Positions 9,246 to 16,311 of a DNA stretch of 64,000 nt are shown here, in pieces. Origin of the DNA: Paenibacillus silvisoli (lineage in GTDB: Bacteria; Bacillota; Bacilli; Paenibacillales; Paenibacillaceae); assembly GCF_030866765.1 (NCBI RefSeq), contig NZ_CP133017.1:5808501-5872500 (forward strand), in the 5' to 3' direction. The first letter of the stretch is position 1; every line of letters starts with the position of its first letter. The translations under genes and the position numbers were made by a program. The notes under the pieces are model-generated. The model saw nothing but the letters and a program-made list of their open reading frames with translations. It did not search any database and was not told where the DNA came from.

Positions 9246-11288
9246 CTAAATGGATAACCCGGATCGCACAGCTTGCAGCCTGGCCCGAACGATGCCCTTA
9301 TCCTTTAGCAGCTTGATAAACATGCCGCCGACGACGCTCCGGTGCTGGAAGTTCAGCTGCCGTGCCGTCAGCGTATCCGTCCAGTCCGAGAAAGGCACGC
9401 GATTCGGCGTATCGTTCAGCATGCGCCATACCGGCTCGATCAAGCGCTCGAAATCACTCTGGCGCTCCGCCAAGGCTGCCGACCAAATGAGCCAATCCGA
9501 CTTCGTGTAGGTCGCGCGGCTGTCCAGCGGCGTACCGTACACATTGCGCTGTTTCAAGTACCAGGCGACTTCCGCCCGAACCGTCTCTTCCTTGAACAAA
9601 CCGGTTTCGAACAGCTGATCCCAAATCAAGTTATATTTCAAGCTCCAGGTGCCGTCTTGGCCGAACGCCAGCTTCGTATGGTCGCCGTCATCGGCAAGCT
9701 CCGCCCACTGCGCCGCCATGTTCTGCGCCAGCTTTAGATAGCGCTCCGACTCTTCCTCGTCGCCTTGCAGCTGCTTCAGGATGGAGAAGCTCGCGACGCC
9801 CATGACCGCCTTCACGGACAAATTGGCATTGCGGGCCAAGTGGCCGGCGAAATCATCCGTGCACAGCTGATTTTCGGGATCCAGCCCGTGCTCCGCCAAG
9901 TAAGCGGCCCATTTCGCGAAGAGATCCATATGCTCGAACAGATACGCCGTCTTGCCGCCGGCCAGCGCGGTTGCCGCCGCCATGACAAGCATATTGCCGC
10001 ACTCCTCGACAGGCATCTGCCCTTCAATGGCGTTGTCGCTGTAGACCTGGCCGTTGCCAAGCGGATATTGTCCGATATCGTGCGGAGCGAAAGCGAACGG
10101 CCATTTCTCGCTCTCGGCATACTTCACGATCGGCCGGATCATGCCCTCCGCAAGCGCAGGATTGTAGAGAAGATACAACGGAACGGATGGATAGCTGACG
10201 TCGACCGTCGCCATGCAGCCATTGCTGTAGCATTCCTTGGATAAGAAGAGCAGCTCGCCTTCCGTATCCAGAACCAGCTTGTGCGCGGCGATCGACTGTC
10301 TGTAGGACAGCGCGAGTATGTCGGCGTATTTCGAGCCCCCGGACGTGACCGCATCGGCCTGCAATTGCCGGTCGAACGCAGCGCATCGTTCCAACAGCGC
10401 TTCGTAATCTTCGAACGAGGCCGCGATCATTTGCGATGCGGTTTGTCCGCTTCGCTTCCAATACGCTTGCAGCTTCTCGCCGAAATATTCGACGGCATAG
10501 ACATCGTCGTACGCGATCACCGCGAGCTCGCTTACCGGCGCTGTGCCTACGCTCCCCAGGTCGTACACGAGCGCCATGACCGGCTGGCTGTCCCGAACGG
10601 TTCGGGAGGCTCCGGCCGCTTCGCGCTGAGCGAGCCTTTCATTCCGCGCAAAGCGCTTTCGAATATCGGCCGAATCCAGGTAACCCTTCACCCTCCCCGA
10701 CTGCCGCGCGGCGAGGTAGAATTGGCCCCAGTCGATCCGGTGATCATCACCGGATCGATTCATATAGTCCTGCCGCTCGTGCGCCATCCGCAGCAGAATC
10801 AATCCTTGATCCTCCGCGCTGCCCCCGATAACGGCCTGCTTCGGATGATCGACGCACCATTCCCCGGTGACGTCAAAATAAATGCTGACGTCGCGGCCGC
10901 GGCCGTCCGCCGAACACGCTTCGAACGCGACATAAGAAGCCGGTCTCGACAACACATCCAAGTCATCCAGCAGCAGCGGCGACGTGAAGCGAACCGTCAA
11001 GATGACGCCGGACGCTTCGAACGTATAGACCGTGCTGAGCGGCGATACCGTCAAGCCGGTTTGTTTCATGGCCGGAGGCTCCGGATAATAGCGCTCCGCA
11101 TTCGGCTCGGCCAGTCCGGCAAAGCGCCAGACCGTTCCGTCGATACGGATCAGCCCGGTCATGGCATGACGCTGTCCGGTCCAATGGCGGGTGAAATCAT
11201 CGGTCAGCCGATCGGCATTGGACCAGACGCTGAAGTAAGGATCTATCGTGACTAGAGGTACGGAGGATGGACGAATTGCATTCATCAT
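9246..11288 (-). CDS. Glutaminase-like DUF4965/DUF1793 family protein
   Basis: About 680 residues matching the DUF5127-DUF4965-DUF1793 arrangement of the fungal glutaminase A family: N-terminal beta domain (PLVTIDPYFSVWSNADRLTDD), then an alpha/alpha-barrel-like region (TYTKSDWLIWSAAL, PFSDWTDTLTARQ). Bacterial members are often annotated as glutaminases, but many sit in glycan loci, as here, so a glycosidase-like role is equally plausible. No secretion signal is visible. The reading frame opens at a GTG at 11300, which sits directly on the AAAGGG ribosome site. ATG 11288, about 11 bases after it, is a better start. An operator-like AT-rich site lies just upstream (11313-11335). Confidence 0.75.
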   Translation of the reverse strand: MMNAIRPSSVPLVTIDPYFSVWSNADRLTDDFTRHWTGQRHAMTGLIRIDGTVWRFAGLAEPNAERYYPEPPAMKQTGLTVSPLSTVYTFEASGVILTVRFTSPLLLDDLDVLSRPASYVAFEACSADGRGRDVSIYFDVTGEWCVDHPKQAVIGGSAEDQGLILLRMAHERQDYMNRSGDDHRIDWGQFYLAARQSGRVKGYLDSADIRKRFARNERLAQREAAGASRTVRDSQPVMALVYDLGSVGTAPVSELAVIAYDDVYAVEYFGEKLQAYWKRSGQTASQMIAASFEDYEALLERCAAFDRQLQADAVTSGGSKYADILALSYRQSIAAHKLVLDTEGELLFLSKECYSNGCMATVDVSYPSVPLYLLYNPALAEGMIRPIVKYAESEKWPFAFAPHDIGQYPLGNGQVYSDNAIEGQMPVEECGNMLVMAAATALAGGKTAYLFEHMDLFAKWAAYLAEHGLDPENQLCTDDFAGHLARNANLSVKAVMGVASFSILKQLQGDEEESERYLKLAQNMAAQWAELADDGDHTKLAFGQDGTWSLKYNLIWDQLFETGLFKEETVRAEVAWYLKQRNVYGTPLDSRATYTKSDWLIWSAALAERQSDFERLIEPVWRMLNDTPNRVPFSDWTDTLTARQLNFQHRSVVGGMFIKLLKDKGIVRARLQAVRSGLSI

Positions 11289-11312
11289 CGAATATTGCAC
11301 CCTTTCATTAAA

Positions 11313-11335
11313 CTATAATTAATATAATAAATATA
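11313..11335. promoter_or_regulatory. AT-rich operator-like site upstream of the glutaminase-like gene
   Basis: The reverse complement of this stretch matches the site at 5396-5417 at nearly every position (TATATTTATTATAT, then a one-base length difference, then TTATAG). The two sites precede two different enzyme genes of one locus, suggesting shared control by the local GntR-LacI repressor. Confidence 0.4.
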
Positions 11336-11377
11336 TACATACTCTAATACTAATACTATGATTATTTGATTGTCAAT

Positions 11378-11424
11378 AAAAAAGGAGCCGACCCTAGCTG
11401 CTCAAGCAGCTTAGGTCGGCTCCT
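11378..11424 (-). terminator. Terminator of the tatA operon
   Basis: A near-perfect stem (AGGAGCCGACC...AGCTGCT paired with AGCAGCT...GGTCGGCTCCT) followed by six U residues on the minus strand, starting 14 bases past the tatA stop. It closes the amine oxidase-RidA-tatA transcript. Confidence 0.92.
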
Positions 11425-11437
11425 ATCGTTCGAACCA

Positions 11438-11620
11438 TTACGATTTGCTCTCCGTGATCTCTTCCTTCGTATCGGAGACAAGCTCCTTCGCGGACGATTT
11501 GAACTCATGCAGCGTACGGCCGACGGCCCGCCCCAGCTCAGGCAGCTTCGATGGCCCAAATATAATGAGCACGACAACCAGAATCATCATCAAGCCCGGA
11601 AAACCGATATTTTGCAGCAT
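11438..11620 (-). CDS. tatA: Twin-arginine translocase subunit TatA/TatE
   Basis: A 60-residue TatA: a single N-terminal membrane helix ([13 protein letters not shown]), the hinge [14 protein letters not shown] and an amphipathic helix ([14 protein letters not shown]) with a short charged tail. TatA oligomerises to let folded proteins cross the membrane after TatC recognises an RR signal peptide. GGAGAG precedes the ATG. It is the last gene of a minus-strand operon whose first gene encodes a Tat substrate, and tatC lies in the divergent operon. Together these form a two-component (TatA plus TatC) translocase of the Gram-positive type dedicated to a neighbouring cargo, as in Bacillus TatAd/TatCd with PhoD. 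Confidence 0.95.
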   Translation of the reverse strand: MLQNIGFPGLMMILVVVLIIFGPSKLPELGRAVGRTLHEFKSSAKELVSDTKEEITESKS

Positions 11621-11652
11621 AGCATCATCTCTCCATTCTTGGAATAGTTGTC

Positions 11653-12213
11653 TTAGTCTTGATCATGCCCGCTCGGGTAAGCGGCGACGGCTTCAATCTC
11701 GATCAGCCAATCCGAGTTAACGAGACCGGCGACGCCGACCGTGGAACGCGCGGTCTTCGTCGGGTTGCTCTTCGTGTTGAAAAACTTGGCGTACGCCTTG
11801 AACCAGCCGTCATAATCGAATTTGCCGTCCTTCGCCGCATCCGGCGCGATATAGACGCGCAAGTAGGTGACATCCTTCATCGAGAGCCCTTGTTCCTTCA
11901 ACTGCTTCTCGATATTTTGCAAAATGCTCGTTCCCTGCTTTTCCGTATCACCGTAGCGTTCGTAGACCGTTTTGCCGTCTTTATCGATGACCGATGGCAC
12001 GGTGCCGCTCGTCTCGAAGGTTGCGGCGCCGCCCGGCATCGCCACCGCGCTCGCGATGGAAGATGTCGGACTGCCGTAAAACTCGGGCTCGTGAATCGGG
12101 GCGAGCGGATATTTGTTCGGCGTGACTCCCGCGGCATACAGCGTCGCCGTTACGGTTAAGGAGGCAAGGACGACGGCGCCAATGGCGACTTTCAGCTTTC
12201 GGTTCATTTTCAT
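11653..12213 (-). CDS. Exported RidA/YjgF-family imine deaminase-like protein
   Basis: A 186-residue protein with a basic N terminus and hydrophobic helix ([19 protein letters not shown]), i.e. a Sec signal or membrane anchor. A RidA-type domain follows, with the conserved arginine segment [11 protein letters not shown] near residue 155 and the following strand WLIEIEAVA. RidA proteins hydrolyse reactive imines/enamines to ketones plus ammonia, and are normally small (about 130 aa) and cytosolic; an exported one is unusual. It sits 30 bases after the amine oxidase stop and 32 before the tatA start, so it is co-transcribed. I infer that it hydrolyses the imine product of the exported oxidase. 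It lacks an RR motif, so export would be by Sec. Confidence 0.85.
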   Translation of the reverse strand: MKMNRKLKVAIGAVVLASLTVTATLYAAGVTPNKYPLAPIHEPEFYGSPTSSIASAVAMPGGAATFETSGTVPSVIDKDGKTVYERYGDTEKQGTSILQNIEKQLKEQGLSMKDVTYLRVYIAPDAAKDGKFDYDGWFKAYAKFFNTKSNPTKTARSTVGVAGLVNSDWLIEIEAVAAYPSGHDQD

Positions 12214-12243
12214 CGGTATATCCCTCCCGTAATGATAGTAGGT

Positions 12244-13848
12244 CTATTCTTTCATGACGCGCGCATGGATGTCGGTGACGACTTCCCGCGCGGACTCGAT
12301 GCCGCCGGCCATCCAAGCGGTAATGTAGCTGATATGCTCCCCTGCGAGATAGACGCGGCGGTCGGGGCGGCACAGCACCGGATAGTTCGTTTTCCGGTCG
12401 TCGGCCGAGTAGGATACCCAGCTGCCCAGGTTGTATTTGATCGTTTTCCAGTTGACGGAGAAGGAGGACTCGAACTCGGCGTAATATTGCGGATGGATCT
12501 TCGCCCCTTGCAGCAAGGCATGCGCCTCGCGCTGCTGGAACGTCAACGCGCCGATTTTGTCCGCATTCGAGCCTTGCGCATAGTAGCCGAGCAGAACCCC
12601 TTTCTTCGCGAAATAGTTCGTCGGCGGATAATAAATCGAGGAGATATCCATGTTCGTGAGCGTATTGCCGCCATAGATTTGATCGTCCTCCTCCCAGAAC
12701 CGGCGCTTGAACTGCAGGCCGATTTTGCCGGCGTTGGCGTACTTCGTGTTATTGATCGCCTGCGTCATTTCATTCGACAGGTCATGCTTGATCGTCTTCA
12801 GCACGGAGAGCGGAATGGTGCAGATGCAGAAATCGCCATCGATCTGCTTCTCTTCTCCGCTAATCAGGTCGGTGTACGAGACTTGCACTTTCTCGCCGAC
12901 ATGCTTAATTTCAGTGACCTCCATGTTGTGCTTGATCCGGTTGCCGAGCCGCTTCTCGAACGCCTTCGGTATGGCGTCGATGCCGCCGACCGGGTGGAAC
13001 ATCATCATTTGCTGGTCGTAGCTGTACTCGCTGCTGAAAAAGCTCGCGAAGCCGGAATTGATGATCGCCTTCATATCGAACGGGTCGCGGATGACGCCAG
13101 CATCGAGACGCGAGCCCGGTTCGTCCTTGTAGCCGCCGCGCGATGAGCCTTTGTAGAACAAGTCCGCGTCGAGGTTGCCCTCGGAGCGAAGGTAGGCGAC
13201 GACCTTCTCTTTCTCCTCCGGGGTAATCGGCAGGTCGAGCCCCGTCTGATTCACGGCTTTGGCTAGCAGCTCGTTAATATAACCTCTCGCATCGGCCTTC
13301 GCGGCGCGTTTGCGAACGCGAGTGTTCGATAAGGCACCCACGTTTTCGTTGTAATAATAGGCGCTCTCGTTCACGTTGTTGAACGGCTCCATCTGGATGC
13401 CGAACTCCCGGCAGTAGTCCATCGTGACGTGAAATTGCGGGATGCGCATCGGACCCGCGTTGAAATAGTGGCCTTCGTCGAAGCGCGCTACCTGCTTCTG
13501 TCCGCCGACCTCCGTCACGGTCGTGCCGCGGCGGACCGACCAGTTCCGGCCGCCGGAGCGCGCCCGGGCTTCGAGAATGACGCAGTCATAGCCCGCTTTG
13601 CCAAGCTCATACGCCGCGGTCAAGCCGGCGATTCCCGCGCCGAGGATGACGATCCGCTTACCGGAGCGGCCCGCTCCTTTCAAGTCCCAGCTGGAGGGCG
13701 GCGTATACTCCGCCGCCTTCATCGTTTGGGGCGTGAACAGCCCCATCGTGCCCATGACGCTGAATACGGCGGCGGCGCCGCCGATTTTCCCAACCGTCGT
13801 CAGAAATTGCCTGCGCGACACTTCGTTTGGCGTTTCTTTCGTTTCCAT
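12244..13848 (-). CDS. Tat-exported flavin amine / L-amino-acid oxidase
   Basis: A 534-residue flavin monoamine oxidase-family enzyme. The ATG at 13848 is chosen because AAAGGAG lies nine bases upstream and the product then begins with a Tat signal: SRRQFLTTVGK near residue 10, then a hydrophobic stretch (GGAAAVFSVMGTMG). The mature protein has the FAD dinucleotide-binding motif GAGIAGLTAAYELGKAGY, the ARSGGRNWS segment that follows it in this family, and the C-terminal FAD-contact region YLAGEHISYITAWMAGGIESA. Family members oxidise amines or amino acids to imines with H2O2 release; the substrate cannot be told here. FAD is loaded in the cytoplasm, which explains Tat use. First gene of an operon with RidA and tatA. 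A TnrA-type box is centred about 51 bases upstream of a plausible start site (TGCTACATT extended -10 at 13893-13898). Confidence 0.92.
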   Translation of the reverse strand: METKETPNEVSRRQFLTTVGKIGGAAAVFSVMGTMGLFTPQTMKAAEYTPPSSWDLKGAGRSGKRIVILGAGIAGLTAAYELGKAGYDCVILEARARSGGRNWSVRRGTTVTEVGGQKQVARFDEGHYFNAGPMRIPQFHVTMDYCREFGIQMEPFNNVNESAYYYNENVGALSNTRVRKRAAKADARGYINELLAKAVNQTGLDLPITPEEKEKVVAYLRSEGNLDADLFYKGSSRGGYKDEPGSRLDAGVIRDPFDMKAIINSGFASFFSSEYSYDQQMMMFHPVGGIDAIPKAFEKRLGNRIKHNMEVTEIKHVGEKVQVSYTDLISGEEKQIDGDFCICTIPLSVLKTIKHDLSNEMTQAINNTKYANAGKIGLQFKRRFWEEDDQIYGGNTLTNMDISSIYYPPTNYFAKKGVLLGYYAQGSNADKIGALTFQQREAHALLQGAKIHPQYYAEFESSFSVNWKTIKYNLGSWVSYSADDRKTNYPVLCRPDRRVYLAGEHISYITAWMAGGIESAREVVTDIHARVMKE

Positions 13849-13928
13849 GCGCTTCAGCTCCTTTGCGGGACCATCTGTCCGTCTCTGCGAGAAATGTAGC
13901 ATGGATTTTTTCGGCTGCGCCAATGTTT

Positions 13929-13945
13929 TGTTAGATAGTCTTACA
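13929..13945. promoter_or_regulatory. GlnR/TnrA box facing the amine oxidase operon
   Basis: TGTTAGATAGTCTTACA matches TGTNAN7TNACA perfectly and the longer TnrA consensus TGTNANAWWWTMTNACA at all but one position. Its centre (13937) is about 51 bases upstream of the start site predicted from the TACATT -10, the position expected for TnrA activation in Bacillus. Nitrogen-limitation control inferred. Confidence 0.75.
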
Positions 13946-14146
13946 TAAATAAAATTTATATGGTTCATAGACAAAATTAATTGAATTGCAGATCACTTAC
14001 AGGGAAACGCTGTATTACCGCTATTTGTAAGCGGTTGCTAAATCGGGTTTTGAGTAACATTTTACCAATTCAGTCATTCGACTGGGCAATCGGTCCCATT
14101 GATAAACGAGAGGCTTGCTGATATCATCTCGAATCAGGAAGGTATA

Positions 14147-14163
14147 TGTAAGGTTATATAACA
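14147..14163. promoter_or_regulatory. GlnR/TnrA box facing the regulator-tatC operon
   Basis: TGTAAGGTTATATAACA matches TGTNAN7TNACA perfectly and the longer consensus with one mismatch. It lies 63 bases upstream of the TnrA-like regulator's ATG. The downstream -10 (TACTTT near 14199) is weaker, so activation versus autorepression cannot be decided. Confidence 0.72.
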
Positions 14164-14225
14164 TCATTATCTGCTGTCAGAGACATTTTGGATGCGGCTA
14201 CTTTCGCCAGGGGAGGCGTTCGACG

Positions 14226-14456
14226 ATGGAGGAGAAGGTAATGAGTATCGGTACGGTATGCGACTTGACCGGTCTGACGGAAAGGCAAATACGGTACTAT
14301 GAGGAGAAGAAGCTGATTTTCCCGGTGAGATCGAAGGGCGGCGCGCGCAAGTACTCGTTCGAGGACGTGGAGCGGGTAAAGGAAATTAACGGCAAGCTGC
14401 GGGACGGCTTTCATACGTTCGAGCTGCGTAAGGCCGGAAGGGCGTGCTGCGAATGA
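14226..14456 (+). CDS. TnrA/GlnR-like MerR-family regulator, short
   Basis: A 76-residue winged-helix protein. The segment SIGTVCDLTGLTERQIRYYE followed by KLIFPVRSKGG and RKYSFEDVERVKEI closely resembles the DNA-binding half of Bacillus TnrA as I remember it. TnrA is about 110 residues and its C-terminal tail binds feedback-inhibited glutamine synthetase; here the protein stops about ten residues after the domain, so that tail is missing. ATG 14226 is chosen because AGGGGAGG precedes it at good spacing. It is followed by tatC after 17 bases and lies divergent to the amine oxidase operon, with a TnrA-type box on each side of the shared promoter region. It probably binds those boxes; how it senses nitrogen is unclear. 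Confidence 0.85.
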   Translation: MEEKVMSIGTVCDLTGLTERQIRYYEEKKLIFPVRSKGGARKYSFEDVERVKEINGKLRDGFHTFELRKAGRACCE

Positions 14457-14473
14457 GGGCCGGAGAGGAAACG

Positions 14474-15208
14474 ATGACGCTGCTGGCGCATGTCACCGAG
14501 CTGCGCAGCCGGATTTGGCGAATCCTCGCATTCGCCCTGCTGTCGCTGTGCGGCGGCTTGTATTTGTCGCCTAAGGTGCTTCGTTATTTAAAAAGCGTGC
14601 CGCCGGCGAAGGACATGACGTGGAACGTGTTCTCCCCGTGGGACGGCATTCGGATGTACATGACCATTGCGCTCGCTTTCGCGCTGACGGTGTCGCTGCC
14701 TTTCATCCTTTATCAGCTGTGGGGCTTCGTGCGCAAAGGACTCCACCCGGAGGAGCGCGCAGCCGCGCTTCGCTATGTGCCGTACAGCGCGATTTGCTTC
14801 CTGCTGGGACTCGCGTTCGGCTATTATGTCGTCTACCCGATGAGCTTCGCTTTTACGACGAATATCACAAAGAGCTTGGAGCTGGTCGAGACGTATGGCG
14901 TGGCGCAGTATTTCGGGTTCATGTTCAACATCATTCTCCCGCTTGCCATCGCCTTCGAGCTTCCCGTCGTTGTCATGTTCCTGACGAAAATCGGCATCTT
15001 GACGCCGAAGGCGCTCCATCAGATGCGGCGGTACGCCTATCTGGTGCTCGTTATCGTCGCGAGCTTGATCTCCCCGCCCGAGCTGCTCTCGCATTTGATG
15101 GTATTCATCCCGCTCGTGCTGCTGTACGAGATCAGCGTTTTGTTGTCGCGCGTCGTCTATGGGCGGCGAAGAAGAGATGCAGCTTTGGCCGAGGCGTCCG
15201 GGGCTTAG
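14474..15208 (+). CDS. tatC: Twin-arginine translocase subunit TatC
   Basis: A 244-residue integral membrane protein with six predicted membrane helices and the TatC signature start MTLLAHVTELRSRIWRIL, the loop LHPEERAAALRYVP and the mid-section FGYYVVYP. TatC is the receptor for twin-arginine signal peptides. An upstream ATG (14453) overlaps the regulator's stop, and a GTG (14444) also opens the frame. ATG 14474 is chosen because GGAGAGG sits five bases before it and the homologous N terminus begins there. Operonic with the TnrA-like gene. The only obvious Tat cargo in the window is the divergently encoded oxidase. Confidence 0.95.
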   Translation: MTLLAHVTELRSRIWRILAFALLSLCGGLYLSPKVLRYLKSVPPAKDMTWNVFSPWDGIRMYMTIALAFALTVSLPFILYQLWGFVRKGLHPEERAAALRYVPYSAICFLLGLAFGYYVVYPMSFAFTTNITKSLELVETYGVAQYFGFMFNIILPLAIAFELPVVVMFLTKIGILTPKALHQMRRYAYLVLVIVASLISPPELLSHLMVFIPLVLLYEISVLLSRVVYGRRRRDAALAEASGA

Positions 15209-15214
15209 CAGCTC

Positions 15215-15257
15215 GTCCCGGGGCTGAGAGTCGATTATCCGATTCTCAGCTCCGGAC
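15215..15257 (+). terminator. Hairpin after tatC, probable terminator
   Basis: GTCC...GGGCTGAGA pairs with TCTCAGC...GGAC around a small loop directly after the tatC stop and before the convergent ligase gene. There is no clear U-run, so termination could be weak or bidirectional. Confidence 0.5.
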
Positions 15258-15260
15258 GAA

Positions 15261-16172
15261 CTACAAATACGGCCAAACGCAATCCTCCTGCCGCTTATCC
15301 GGCAAAAACCCGCGAAAAATCGCCGTCCGCAGCTGATGCGTATCCGTCCGCTCCAAATATTCGATTCTGCAGCATAATCGCGGCTCGATCCACTGCGTTT
15401 TCCGGTCCTTATCGGTGTGAAGCCGCTGCGCGACCGCGAGAAAGGCCTGCTTATCTTCCGGCCCAAATCCGAACTCCACGGTCCCGACGGGCTTGAACTT
15501 GACCGTCCTGAAGTGCAATCCGATCGCAAGCGCGAACGGTTCCGTCCGGTAGCCGAGAATGATGACGTCGATCGTTTTAAAATGTTTGATTTTCAGCCAA
15601 TCCGGCGAGGTCTTGTCCATATAGTACTTGGAATCCTTCCGCTTCGCGACGATGCCCTCCATGTCTTTCTCTTTGGTTAGCGCGAACAGCGCCTGCCCCG
15701 CTCCATCTACGGCCATCGTCTTCGTCAGTACCTGAGAATCGATGACAATGTCGGCCAATCGTTCCTTCCGCTGCATCAAAGGCTCGCTCATACACTCCCG
15801 TTCCCCCGTATACAGCACATCGAAGGCAACAAAAGTAGCCGGATGCGTAACCGCCGCCTGCGTGATGCTTGTGGCTTTCCCCAATCTCCCGCGATACGCG
15901 AAATCGTCGAACACCGGTCGTCCCCCGCGCAAACAAATTCCCTCGCAATCCAGGATCGCCGTGTCCGCTTTAATAGCGGCCGCCATTTCTCGAAGCTCCG
16001 GAAACTTGCCCGTCACGAGATTGCCGTAACGCGTATAGGCCTCTACCCGCTCGCGTTGCTTATGGATCAACATCCGCCAACCGTCATATTTAGGCTCGAA
16101 AATAAAGCGTTCGTCGTCGAACGCTTCCTTGCCGATACTGACGATCATAGGCTTCAACGGCGTAAAGAGCAT
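15261..16172 (-). CDS. ATP-dependent DNA ligase, stand-alone
   Basis: A 303-residue ligase with adenylation and OB-fold domains. Nucleotidyltransferase motifs are visible in order: motif I FEPKYDGWRML (adenylated lysine, about residue 27), motif III FVAFDVLY, motif IV EGIVAKR and motif V WLKIKHFK. It joins nicked DNA using ATP. Resembles the ligase part of LigD and the small LigB-type ligases of Bacillus relatives. The ATG at 16172 is preferred to an upstream TTG/GTG-type extension because GGAGGGAGG lies at the right distance. No Ku or primase gene is adjacent, and it is transcribed alone. Confidence 0.92.
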   Translation of the reverse strand: MLFTPLKPMIVSIGKEAFDDERFIFEPKYDGWRMLIHKQRERVEAYTRYGNLVTGKFPELREMAAAIKADTAILDCEGICLRGGRPVFDDFAYRGRLGKATSITQAAVTHPATFVAFDVLYTGERECMSEPLMQRKERLADIVIDSQVLTKTMAVDGAGQALFALTKEKDMEGIVAKRKDSKYYMDKTSPDWLKIKHFKTIDVIILGYRTEPFALAIGLHFRTVKFKPVGTVEFGFGPEDKQAFLAVAQRLHTDKDRKTQWIEPRLCCRIEYLERTDTHQLRTAIFRGFLPDKRQEDCVWPYL

Positions 16173-16244
16173 ATTGCAGCCTCCCTCCCTTCCTCCATTG
16201 TCGCCTCTACGGGGCTGAAGCAAACCACATATGCACGAATACGC

Positions 16245-16286
16245 CAAACAGACCAAACCGCTGATAAAAACGGTTTGGTCTGTTTG
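16245..16286 (-). terminator. Strong hairpin after the ABC solute-binding gene
   Basis: A perfect 16-base stem (CAAACAGACCAAACCG and its complement) with a ten-base loop, 26 bases past the solute-binding protein stop. Only a short U tract follows, but position favours termination of the ABC operon. Confidence 0.65.
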
Positions 16287-16311
16287 AAGTCAATCCTCAT
16301 TCATAAACCTC

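Noticed and set aside
14444..14473. Upstream GTG/ATG starts for TatC
   Set aside because: They overlap the regulator's stop and lack a well-spaced ribosome site, and TatC homologues begin at MTLLAHVTELR, which matches ATG 14474.
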